A stretch of 64,000 nt of DNA from the NCBI GenBank assembly GCA_900316675.1, contig ONDR01000007.1:102022-166021 (forward strand), given 5' to 3'. Position numbers and translations under genes: made by a program. This document shows positions 1-7,192 of this stretch, piece after piece; within the stretch, counting starts at the first letter, position 1, and each line of letters opens with the position of its first letter. The notes beneath the pieces were generated by a model. That model was given only the letters and a program-made list of their open reading frames with translations, had not been told where the DNA came from and searched no databases. This stretch comes from an uncultured Bacteroidales bacterium (GTDB lineage Bacteria > Bacteroidota > Bacteroidia > Bacteroidales > UBA932).

Positions 1-1540
1 TGCGGGCCGGTACGAAGGATGCTCCAAGGCGGGCAGCTACTGCTGCTCCGGCAATGAAGCCGCGGGACTCGATACCAACCACTTTGGTTATGCCCTTATC
101 CTTGTACAGATAGCAGATTCGGTTGACAATCTCTTCAAAAGCATCGACATCCTTGAAAAGGGTGGTTACGTCATAGAACTGTATGCCCTTGACAGGGTAG
201 TCCGGTACCACGCGAATCTTGCTGACAAGCTCCCTGCGGATGGAATCCTTGAATTCGTAATCCTTGCCGGGAAGTATTGCATTAAGGACGATTCCGACAA
301 TGGCTGCAATGGCAAGGCCGGACAGGGATGTGAATCCAATTGAAATGGCGTCACCTGCACCGTACTTAACACCGATAGCCAAAACAATTACAGCGGCTGC
401 TATAATCACGTTCCTGGCCTTCTTGAAATCTACATTATTCTCTATCAGGGTACGCATACCGACGGCTGAAATCATACCGTAAAGGATGAGCGAAACGCCT
501 CCTATCACGGCTGCCGGCATGGAACTGATGATGGCAGAGAACTTGGGGCAGAAAGACAGCAGTATTGCAAAACCTGCGGCGATGCGGATTACGCGGGGGT
601 CAAATACCTTCGTAATATTAAGCACGCCTGTATTCTCTCCGTAGGTGGTGTTTGCAGGTGCACCGAAGAGGGAAGCCATGGCGGTTGCAAGTCCGTCGCC
701 AACCAGTGTGCGATGCAAACCGGGATCTTCCAGATAGTTAATGCCGGTTGTGGATGAAATTGCACATATATCGCCGATATGCTCTATCATCGTGGCAAGT
801 GAAATAGGCACAATTGCGATGATGGCCGTAACTACAAGACCCCAGTCCGGGTTCTTAAGAACGGCGAAGGCAGTATTGTCCCAGCTTACGGGGAGTCCTA
901 CCCAGGCTGCGTCATGAACGGCGGAGAAGTCGCAGAGGCCGAAGCATGCGGCTGCTATATATGAGCCAAGTACACCCATCAGGATAGGAATTATCTTGAT
1001 AAGGCCTTTGCCCAAAATGCTGCATATAATGATAATCGCGATGGCCAGAATTGCTATTCCCCAGTTTTCCATACAGTTGCCTATGGCCGAACCTGCCAGG
1101 GTAAGGCCGATGGCGATGATGATAGGTCCGGTAACTACAGGAGGGAAGAACCTCATTACCTTGCCAACGCCGAAGGCGGCGATAAGTCCGGCAAGAATGA
1201 AGTAAATCAGGCCGGCGCAGAATACGCCGATGCAGGCGTAGGGGAGCGCCTGGGCCTGGGTGAGTCCGTTAGCCATGCCAAGCTGAACGACGGTTGCATA
1301 ACCGCCCAGGAAGGCGAAGGATGAACCCAGGAAAGCCGGAACCTTAAGCTTTGTACATAAGTGGAAAACAAGGGTACCCAAACCTGCGAAGAGCAGTGTG
1401 GCGGACATAGAAAGACCAGTGATTACAGGTACCAGGACTGTGGCGCCAAACATCGCGAAAAGATGCTGCGCACCAAGAGTAACCATCTTACCGGTACCCA
1501 GTTTCTGGGCATCGTAGATGGCTTGGGCGTTGACTTTCAT
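1..1540 (-). CDS. Uracil/xanthine permease (NAT family) fused to adenine phosphoribosyltransferase, 3' end cut by window
   Basis: The reading frame opens with ATG at 1540 and stays open to the window edge (513 residues visible). Residues 1 to about 425 form a multi-pass membrane protein of the nucleobase-ascorbate (NAT/UraA) family. It has the TM1 motif GAQHLFAMFGATVLVP, the segment GDGLATAMASLFG, and the family signature YGENTGVLNITK, which is closest to uracil permeases. Without a stop or frame change, a short linker (LPGKDYEFKDSIRRELV) leads into a second domain with SKIRVVPDYPVKGIQF, DVTTLFKD and KVVGIESRGFIAGAA, the N-terminal hallmarks of APRT. I checked the frame codon by codon from 302 to 361, across the junction (about 150 to 290) and at the window edge (2-64). 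The PRPP-binding loop of APRT would lie beyond position 1. By family, the permease imports a nucleobase and APRT converts adenine plus PRPP to AMP. Direct coupling of uptake to salvage is inference, and the substrate classes (uracil-type carrier, adenine-type enzyme) do not obviously match. Confidence 0.85.
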   Translation of the reverse strand, partial: MKVNAQAIYDAQKLGTGKMVTLGAQHLFAMFGATVLVPVITGLSMSATLLFAGLGTLVFHLCTKLKVPAFLGSSFAFLGGYATVVQLGMANGLTQAQALPYACIGVFCAGLIYFILAGLIAAFGVGKVMRFFPPVVTGPIIIAIGLTLAGSAIGNCMENWGIAILAIAIIIICSILGKGLIKIIPILMGVLGSYIAAACFGLCDFSAVHDAAWVGLPVSWDNTAFAVLKNPDWGLVVTAIIAIVPISLATMIEHIGDICAISSTTGINYLEDPGLHRTLVGDGLATAMASLFGAPANTTYGENTGVLNITKVFDPRVIRIAAGFAILLSFCPKFSAIISSMPAAVIGGVSLILYGMISAVGMRTLIENNVDFKKARNVIIAAAVIVLAIGVKYGAGDAISIGFTSLSGLAIAAIVGIVLNAILPGKDYEFKDSIRRELVSKIRVVPDYPVKGIQFYDVTTLFKDVDAFEEIVNRICYLYKDKGITKVVGIESRGFIAGAAVAARLGASFVPAR

Positions 1541-1551
1541 AGAAAATGAGT

Positions 1552-1569
1552 TATTTTTGTACAAAATTA
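1552..1569. promoter_or_regulatory. Divergent overlapping -7 boxes in a palindrome
   Basis: The 12-bp perfect palindrome TTTTGTACAAAA spans 1555-1566. On the plus strand TATTTTTG (1552-1559) and on the minus strand TAATTTTG (1569-1562) both match the Bacteroidota -7 consensus TAnnTTTG exactly. The minus-strand box lies 22 nt before the permease-APRT ATG at 1540. The plus-strand box lies inside the first codons of the longest possible ABC permease frame, which argues for the later GTG start at 1579. The -33 elements are weak on both sides (TTG-type only). The palindrome could also be an operator. Confidence 0.5.
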
Positions 1570-1578
1570 GTTACTGCG

Positions 1579-2526
1579 GTGAATATATCCAAGAAATATT
1601 TTCTGCTTTTTTTCACAGTTTTTCTGTTGGCGGCGGTTGACCTCCTTGCCGGCGGCCTGAACTATGGCGAACTGACGCAGACAATACTTCTTGAACTGCG
1701 TCTGCCGCGCATGCTCTGCGCCGTTCTGGCGGGCATTGCACTGGCCCAGGGAGGCATGCAGATGCAGGCCATCTTCCGCAATCCGCTTGCCGATCCGCAT
1801 GTCCTTGGAATAAGTTCCGGAGCGGCGCTGGGAGCCTCGCTGGCCGCGGCCGGCCTGCTTACCGGTGCGGCAGCCTCAGGCGGATGGACTTTGGCCGCCG
1901 CTGCCTTTGCGGGTGCCATCCTTGCCGGAGTCGGCGTTGTAGCCGTTTCCAGCCGCTTCCAGGGCGTTGCCACCCTGCTTATCTTTGGCCTTCTTCTTGG
2001 CTTTATCTTCAGCGCAATCACAACCTTGATCCAGTACTTCGGCTCAGAAGAAAGCCTGAAGCTTTATCATAGCTGGGTTAGCGGCAGTTTTGCCTCCTGC
2101 AGCGGCCAGGGCCTAATTTATATAGGAATTTCAGCCGTAATCGGCATTTCAATAGCCGCCACTAACCTTAAGGGAATGGATGTCATTCTCTTTGGCGATG
2201 AATTCGCCGCCGCGGCCGGTGCAAGGGTTCCGGTCATCCGCCTGAAAGCCCTTCTTTCATGCTGCCTGATGACTGCCACCGTAACCGCTTTCTGCGGCCC
2301 TATCGGCTTTGTCGGAATCATCGCTCCGCATATTGCAAAAGCGGTTTTCGGCACCTCTGTCCACAGTAAGCTGATGCTTCCCGTCGCCCTTACCGGTGCG
2401 GGTATTACGCTGCTTGCGGACATCATTGCCCAGTTGTTCAGCACTCCCGTTCCTGTAGGGGCTACCATCGCCCTTGTAGGCGTTCCGGTCATTATGTTCA
2501 TCTTATTGGGTAAAAAGCTATGGTAG
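1579..2526 (+). CDS. FecCD/BtuC-family ABC transporter permease
   Basis: This is a membrane subunit of an importer for iron-siderophore, haem or cobalamin-type substrates; which one cannot be told. The protein is almost entirely hydrophobic helices. It has family landmarks LRLPRMLCAVLAGIALAQGG near the N-terminus, FRNPLADPHVLGISSGAALG (the conserved N-P-LA-P-LG-SGA segment), CGPIGFVGIIAPHIAK near residue 255 and PVPVGATIALVGVPVI near the end. The frame is open from ATG 1546, but a good -7 box overlaps that region, so GTG 1579 (MNISKKYFLL) is preferred; it gives 315 residues, slightly shorter than the usual 320-340. The 3' end overlaps the ATPase gene by 7 nt, so the two are translationally coupled. 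No binding protein or TonB-dependent receptor gene is adjacent. Confidence 0.85.
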   Translation: MNISKKYFLLFFTVFLLAAVDLLAGGLNYGELTQTILLELRLPRMLCAVLAGIALAQGGMQMQAIFRNPLADPHVLGISSGAALGASLAAAGLLTGAAASGGWTLAAAAFAGAILAGVGVVAVSSRFQGVATLLIFGLLLGFIFSAITTLIQYFGSEESLKLYHSWVSGSFASCSGQGLIYIGISAVIGISIAATNLKGMDVILFGDEFAAAAGARVPVIRLKALLSCCLMTATVTAFCGPIGFVGIIAPHIAKAVFGTSVHSKLMLPVALTGAGITLLADIIAQLFSTPVPVGATIALVGVPVIMFILLGKKLW

Positions 2527-3230
2527 AGGTACTTAAGGCGATAGATCTGGTTGTTGGCTATAAACCGGGCGCTCCCGTCGCCGGGCCGCTTAACCTTACC
2601 ATTAACCGTGGCGATCTGGTGCTTCTTTCCGGGCGTAACGGCAGCGGCAAAACTACCTTCCTTAAGACCGTCGCAGGCCTGCTGAAGCCACTTTCCGGCA
2701 CTATCTCCGCCCCCGGCGCCGTGCTTATTCCCACGCGTATTCCAAAGGTCAAAGGCTTTACCGTGACGGAATTCGTCAATACGGGCTTATCTTTCAGCCT
2801 TTCAACCGGTCATTCTGCACCTTCCTCCCAAAAACTTGAGGATAGGTCGTCAGGCACAGAACAACCGGCTGAAAGGGATGGATATCTGCCCCCCGACGAT
2901 TTAACCCCAAATTATCATGAGGAGGGGGGTGGGTATCCATCCCGAAGTCTGTCTGTAGGTGAAACACTGGAGCTGCTGGGCATAGCGGAACTGGCCGACA
3001 GGGACATATCGACCCTTAGCGACGGACAATTTCAGAAAGCCTGCCTGGCCCCTGCACTGGCCTCCGGGAAACAGCTAATTTTGCTGGACGAACCCACTGC
3101 TTTTCTGGATACAGAATCACGGGAAAATCTGATGCAATTATTGTCATCTTTTACAAATTGCGCCATAATTGTATCTTCTCACGACATCACAGCCTGCAAA
3201 CCCCATTGCAATCGTTTTATATCGCTATAA
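2520..3230 (+). CDS. ABC transporter ATP-binding protein, FecE-like, with internal insertion
   Basis: This is the nucleotide-binding subunit partnering the preceding permease. Visible motifs are Walker A GRNGSGKT (residues 38-45), signature LSDGQ (about 165), Walker B LILLDEP (about 183) and H-loop SSHD (about 222). Three oddities stand out. The Q-loop position reads LIPTRIPK, without the expected glutamine. About 45 polar residues (roughly 94-142, rich in S, E, P, G) interrupt the helical domain between Walker A and the signature, and their DNA is built of inverted repeats. The chain ends only about 14 residues after the H-loop. Core motifs are intact, so it may still work, but it could also be decaying or specialised. 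Nothing downstream on this strand belongs obviously to the transporter. Confidence 0.8.
   Translation: MVEVLKAIDLVVGYKPGAPVAGPLNLTINRGDLVLLSGRNGSGKTTFLKTVAGLLKPLSGTISAPGAVLIPTRIPKVKGFTVTEFVNTGLSFSLSTGHSAPSSQKLEDRSSGTEQPAERDGYLPPDDLTPNYHEEGGGYPSRSLSVGETLELLGIAELADRDISTLSDGQFQKACLAPALASGKQLILLDEPTAFLDTESRENLMQLLSSFTNCAIIVSSHDITACKPHCNRFISL
2791..2943. repeat. Nested inverted repeats forming an in-frame insertion in the ABC ATPase gene
   Basis: GGGATGGATA (2875-2884) is exactly inverted as TATCCATCCC (2934-2943). Further in, CCCCCC (2889-2894) faces GGGGGG (2924-2929), giving 17 of 20 paired positions. CTTTCAGCC (2791-2799) is inverted as GGCTGAAAG (2867-2875). Together these cover most of the residues that have no counterpart in ordinary FecE-type ATPases. 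The reading frame is kept throughout. Confidence 0.5.
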
Positions 3231-3400
3231 ACTGTTCAAAATAGCTGTAAAACTATTAAAAACCGCCAAAAACGTTTTAAATTTCACTTTATTAGGGGAA
3301 TGCAGTATGCATAAAACTTGCATTTTTCATAATCGTTTTCTTATTTTGTGCTAAGAAACACCCTGCGGGAGGGGCTATATTGGCATAATTTGCAGTGAAA
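3231..3400. other. Leader region upstream of the fimbrial locus
   Basis: This is a 170-bp AT-rich gap between the ABC ATPase stop and the first fimbrial gene. No exact TAnnTTTG box is present; the best near matches are TTATTTTG (3341-3348) and TATATTGG in the 3370s. A weak inverted pair, AATGCA and TGCATT around 3299-3332, could be the ATPase terminator. I found no pair of longer inverted repeats that would suggest an invertible (phase-variable) promoter. Confidence 0.3.
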
Positions 3401-4771
3401 ATGAAAGTTTATAATATACTGAATAAGTGTATTCTTGCGTCGTTAACTATCGTAGTGTTTGGAATTTACGGCAGGGCTCAAGGAATATCTGTACGCAATA
3501 ACTTACTCTGGGATTTAACGGGTTCGCCCAACTTTGGAATAGAAATACCGCTATCAGAGCACTGGAGCATCGGAGCTAATGGTGAACTAAAAACCTGGCC
3601 CCGCTTCTTCCCCTGGGACAAAGGCACCAAAGACGATGCCCGCCAGTGGAAGTATTTCACTGTTGTGCCCGAGGTCCGCTACTATCCGGAAAGTGTATAT
3701 AACGGATGGTTCTTTGGCGGAGACCTTATCTATTCACATTACAATGCAAGCAAGATACACCTTCCCCTGGGCCTCTTCAAGGACCTTAAGGACAAGCGTC
3801 ATCAGGGTGACTTTTACGGCGCCGGCCTCTTTGCCGGTCGCAGCTGGTGGATAAGCGACCACTTCCGCATAGAAGCAGAGGCCGGAATTGGCGCAGGCTA
3901 CAGGAAAGCCAAGGAATTCGAGTGCCAGCACTGCGGAGACGAGCTTGGTACCGTCAAAGGCCTGCAACTTGTTCCTAAGCTTGGGCTTAACATAGCCTGG
4001 AACCCTGTTGCCAGAAAGAAAGCAAAGAAAGAAATCACAGAACTAATTAACCAAATAGAAGATTCCCAGCCGCCCGTTCAGCGCGTCAGGACTCCTGAAA
4101 TCATAGTTCAGAAGCCTGTCGAAAGGCAGCTTACCGCGGTTGAGGAGCTAGCAAAAAACCATCCTTTACTGCATCCGGTCGGCGAATATGTTCCTTATTC
4201 AAAGGGAACGGTTGTTCGCAAGATGCCAGGTGCCTTGTACGTATTCTACGAGCAGGGCAGGGCAGAGGTCAAACGCAGTATAACCACATTATCAGGTCCT
4301 CGTGACAACGGTCCCGTCATTGACGAGATTCTTTCAATTACGGAGCAAATCCTTGCGGACGAAGCCAGCAGCATAGCCAAGATACAGATCGTTGGTCTGG
4401 CTTCGTTCGAGGGTGACCGTTGGCGTAACGCCTCACTATCTCTTGACCGTGCGCACGCGCTCAAGAACTTTGTACAGCAGCACTTCAATATTCCTAACGA
4501 GAAGTTCGAGGTTGTTGGCGGCGGTGAGGCCTGGGCAGATCTTCGTGACCAGCTTAATGACCTGCTGAATGCAGGCGGCGGCGCAGATCTTACGGTAGAG
4601 GAACTTAAGACAGCGATAGAAATAATTGATACAGAAAAAGATATAGACGTCAGGGAACGTAAATTCAAGGCTGCTGCCGGTGGCAAGATCTATGAAAAGA
4701 TGCACCGCGGCCTGTTCGCAGACCAGCGCAGCGCAGGTTACCTGAGAATCTATTACGATATAGCAAAATAA
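3401..4771 (+). CDS. DUF3575 outer-membrane protein with C-terminal OmpA-like domain
   Basis: This 456-residue secreted protein opens the fimbrial locus. The signal peptide MKVYNILNKCILASLTIVVF ends near GRAQG (about residue 26). Residues about 27-210 match the DUF3575 pattern of Bacteroidota outer-membrane proteins (RNNLLWDLTGSPNFGIE, TVVPEVRYYPE, GLQLVPKLGLNIAW). After a proline-rich linker, residues about 275-456 carry an OmpA-like region (FYEQGRAEVKRS, IVGLASFEGDRWRNASLSLD, FEVVGGGEAWADLR) as found at the C-terminus of fimbria-associated DUF3868 proteins. In related loci these two activities usually sit in separate genes, so the single chain may be a fusion. An upstream in-frame GTG (3395) is possible; ATG 3401 is preferred. 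The gap to the next gene is 17 nt. Its likely role is anchoring or supporting fimbriae in the outer membrane (inference from context). Confidence 0.75.
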   Translation: MKVYNILNKCILASLTIVVFGIYGRAQGISVRNNLLWDLTGSPNFGIEIPLSEHWSIGANGELKTWPRFFPWDKGTKDDARQWKYFTVVPEVRYYPESVYNGWFFGGDLIYSHYNASKIHLPLGLFKDLKDKRHQGDFYGAGLFAGRSWWISDHFRIEAEAGIGAGYRKAKEFECQHCGDELGTVKGLQLVPKLGLNIAWNPVARKKAKKEITELINQIEDSQPPVQRVRTPEIIVQKPVERQLTAVEELAKNHPLLHPVGEYVPYSKGTVVRKMPGALYVFYEQGRAEVKRSITTLSGPRDNGPVIDEILSITEQILADEASSIAKIQIVGLASFEGDRWRNASLSLDRAHALKNFVQQHFNIPNEKFEVVGGGEAWADLRDQLNDLLNAGGGADLTVEELKTAIEIIDTEKDIDVRERKFKAAAGGKIYEKMHRGLFADQRSAGYLRIYYDIAK

Positions 4772-4788
4772 GTAAAACTGTTAACGAT

Positions 4789-7149
4789 ATGAAAGCTAGT
4801 TTAAGATTATGCTTCCTTGGGGCTTTGGCTCTGGCAGGGCTTGTGGCTTGCCAGAAAGAAGTCAGGGAGAACAATCCAAATTACAACCCGGAGACCAACG
4901 AGGTTAACACCAAGTTCGTGTTCAATCTGTCTTCTCTTGCCAAGACAAAGCAGACAGGAACAAATGTGCAGGTCGGAGGAAGCAACTTTAGGGGCGTTTC
5001 CAAAGCATCTCTGATGACTTTGGCTTCCAGCAATGCATCCGGCTTTGTAAAGAATGGTGTTTTGGTTAAGGATCACGCAATGGACCGTCTGTATGACCTT
5101 TCTTCGGTGATGACAACTTCTGCCGGAACCAGAGTTCTTGAGATGTCTTTGCCGCTTAGGACAGATGTGATGGTTTTCTACGGAAAGTCTCCGGCAGTAG
5201 CATATTCGTACGATGCTACAAATAAGATTGGAACGTACGATCAGTTTGGCCATCTTGATGTATTCGATATCAAAAATGAGGCAAATAAGTCCAATATCCA
5301 GCTTGGAAAGCGTCTTTCCGAAGATACAACTCAGGACTGGAATAAGACCAATTTCCGCGGCGCAGAAAAACTGCTGGGCGGTATTCTTACGCTTGTTATG
5401 AATTCCACATTGTCTGATGCTTATGCGTCTCACGGTAATATTGTTGCAGATGAAACGGCCGGCGATAATCCATACGGTTTTTCCCTTAATGGATCGAAAT
5501 CAACTCTTGCAGAAGGCGGTTATCCCGTTATTGCATGGGCAAATTATAATTTGCCAGGCGGAACGTCTCCGGTAGACGGAACTGACCTTCACCCTATGGA
5601 GCAGAAGCTCCAGTATCTGTACAAGCAGATGACAACCATCCGTGCCAACGAGCTCCGTGCTGCTTCCGGAGAAGCCATAATCAAAATTGTACAGGACTTG
5701 TGGTCTGTAATCAATTCTGTGCGCTGTGCGGCACCTACCTGTGAGGCAGAGGCTGTGGCTAAGTATTTTGCATCGCATGTGGATGCCCGTCTTTCAAAGT
5801 ATTTCAGTGTTACGTCAGTTCCTTCTGATGGTTCTGCTGTCAGCGGTGTTGGCTTTAAAAGTATTGAAACCATCGTGACTGCATTCGAAAACGAGACCAC
5901 ATATCACAGTAGCCCTTCTGTTAGATATAACTTGTGGCCGGAGAATGAAAAGGCCAATGCAGAAAAGCCTTCATCTGACGAGCTTAATGCCTTGAAAGCA
6001 ATTACTTCCGGCAAGCCTCTTTCAGACTTCCCCTTCGCATTCCATATCCCCAGAGGTGCTGCATATATGGCATACGATACTGAAGGTAAATGTTTCTATT
6101 ATCCTCAGTCGTTCAATGTAAGCGGCATGGGTGGTAATGAAGACAATACTACGTATAATGCAGATAATTATTATTATCCCGCAGAGCTGGTTTATTTCGG
6201 AAACAGCCCTATCCGTGTTTCTGACTTGGAGCACAAAGGCGACTATCCTACTACTGGCTGGGAATTAGATTCTTCCTGGCCTACCAAGAAAACAGTCGAC
6301 AGCAAAGAAGTGGACGATTGGAAGACAGACGGAAACAAGGTTTTGTCTACCACTCGCAGCGTAGCTATGAAGTACAACATCAACTATGGTGTTTCTATGC
6401 TTAAGGCTATGGTCAAATATGGTGCTTCAACAATTTTCGACAATAGGGATGCCGTTCTTAAGTTGGATGATGCGAACAGTAATGAAGGTAATCAGGCCAT
6501 TGTCGTAGATAATAATTCCTTTAAACTTACAGGTGTTATTATCGGCGGTCAGCCGCAAAACATCGGTTGGGATTGTCTGCCAATTAAAGACCCTAATGGT
6601 ACCAAAGAAACTGTGACATACGGTTTTATATATGACAGGGACGTAACAAGTACAGAGATCCCTGCTTATCCTACCGCGTCTTCTCCTAATTATACGGTAG
6701 TTTTTGATAATTACAGGAGCGGAAAGGCAAATGGTCAGCAGGATGTTGTATATGTTGCACTGGAGTTCCAGAACAATACCCAGAAAGATATTTACGGTAA
6801 CACCAATATTATTAAGAACGGCGGTTATTTCTATTTGATTGGAGCTCTGAATCCTAATTTGGATCCTTCTGAAGCCGCCAATCATATGACAGCCGTTACC
6901 TGGCCTACAACAGGATCATTTGTACCTCCATTTAACGAAGACGGCTCAAGGTCCAATATCACCAGGGTATTCATCCAGGACTTTGTGACGACTGCCACTT
7001 TCACCTTTGGCGCAGAGTCACTTAAGGCAGCTTACCTTACTGTTCCAGACCTTAGGGCAAGTTCACTTACCCTTGGTCTCTCCGTGAATCTTGAATGGCA
7101 GCAAGGCCTTGTTTATAACGATGTTCCGCTTGGAGGCGGAAGCCAGTAA
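4789..7149 (+). CDS. Mfa1/FimA-type fimbrial subunit lipoprotein (stalk paralogue 1)
   Basis: This 786-residue lipoprotein has lipobox LVAC (Cys21). The N-terminal part NPNYNPETNEVNTKFVFNLS followed by SKASLMTLAS and RVLEMSLPLRTDVMVFYGK is characteristic of large Bacteroidales Mfa-like pilins. The C-terminus repeats the family pattern seen in the next two stalk genes: VFIQDFVTTATFTFGAESLK, AYLTVPDLRAS and LGLSVNLEWQQGL. In type V pili such subunits are exported as lipoproteins, trimmed by an arginine- or lysine-specific protease and polymerised by strand exchange. The processing site was not located here. The central region (STTRSVAMKYNINYG, LTGVIIGGQPQNIGWD) is shared with the 7193 gene. Its place directly after the DUF3575 gene suggests a major stalk subunit (inference). 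Confidence 0.75.
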   Translation: MKASLRLCFLGALALAGLVACQKEVRENNPNYNPETNEVNTKFVFNLSSLAKTKQTGTNVQVGGSNFRGVSKASLMTLASSNASGFVKNGVLVKDHAMDRLYDLSSVMTTSAGTRVLEMSLPLRTDVMVFYGKSPAVAYSYDATNKIGTYDQFGHLDVFDIKNEANKSNIQLGKRLSEDTTQDWNKTNFRGAEKLLGGILTLVMNSTLSDAYASHGNIVADETAGDNPYGFSLNGSKSTLAEGGYPVIAWANYNLPGGTSPVDGTDLHPMEQKLQYLYKQMTTIRANELRAASGEAIIKIVQDLWSVINSVRCAAPTCEAEAVAKYFASHVDARLSKYFSVTSVPSDGSAVSGVGFKSIETIVTAFENETTYHSSPSVRYNLWPENEKANAEKPSSDELNALKAITSGKPLSDFPFAFHIPRGAAYMAYDTEGKCFYYPQSFNVSGMGGNEDNTTYNADNYYYPAELVYFGNSPIRVSDLEHKGDYPTTGWELDSSWPTKKTVDSKEVDDWKTDGNKVLSTTRSVAMKYNINYGVSMLKAMVKYGASTIFDNRDAVLKLDDANSNEGNQAIVVDNNSFKLTGVIIGGQPQNIGWDCLPIKDPNGTKETVTYGFIYDRDVTSTEIPAYPTASSPNYTVVFDNYRSGKANGQQDVVYVALEFQNNTQKDIYGNTNIIKNGGYFYLIGALNPNLDPSEAANHMTAVTWPTTGSFVPPFNEDGSRSNITRVFIQDFVTTATFTFGAESLKAAYLTVPDLRASSLTLGLSVNLEWQQGLVYNDVPLGGGSQ

Positions 7150-7192
7150 CAGTATCGGACTGTTATTACTATTGAATAGAATAATAAAATAT

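Noticed and set aside
1546..1578. N-terminal extension MSYFCTKLVTA of the ABC permease
   Set aside because: It overlaps an exact -7 box, so it would be upstream of the likely transcription start; the GTG at 1579 fits better, though not proven.
3169..3354. Small ORF overlapping the end of the ABC ATPase
   Set aside because: Out-of-frame shadow without a start signal or recognisable features.
3231..3400. Possible invertible promoter upstream of the fimbrial locus
   Set aside because: No pair of inverted repeats of useful length flanks the gap, and no recombinase gene is nearby.
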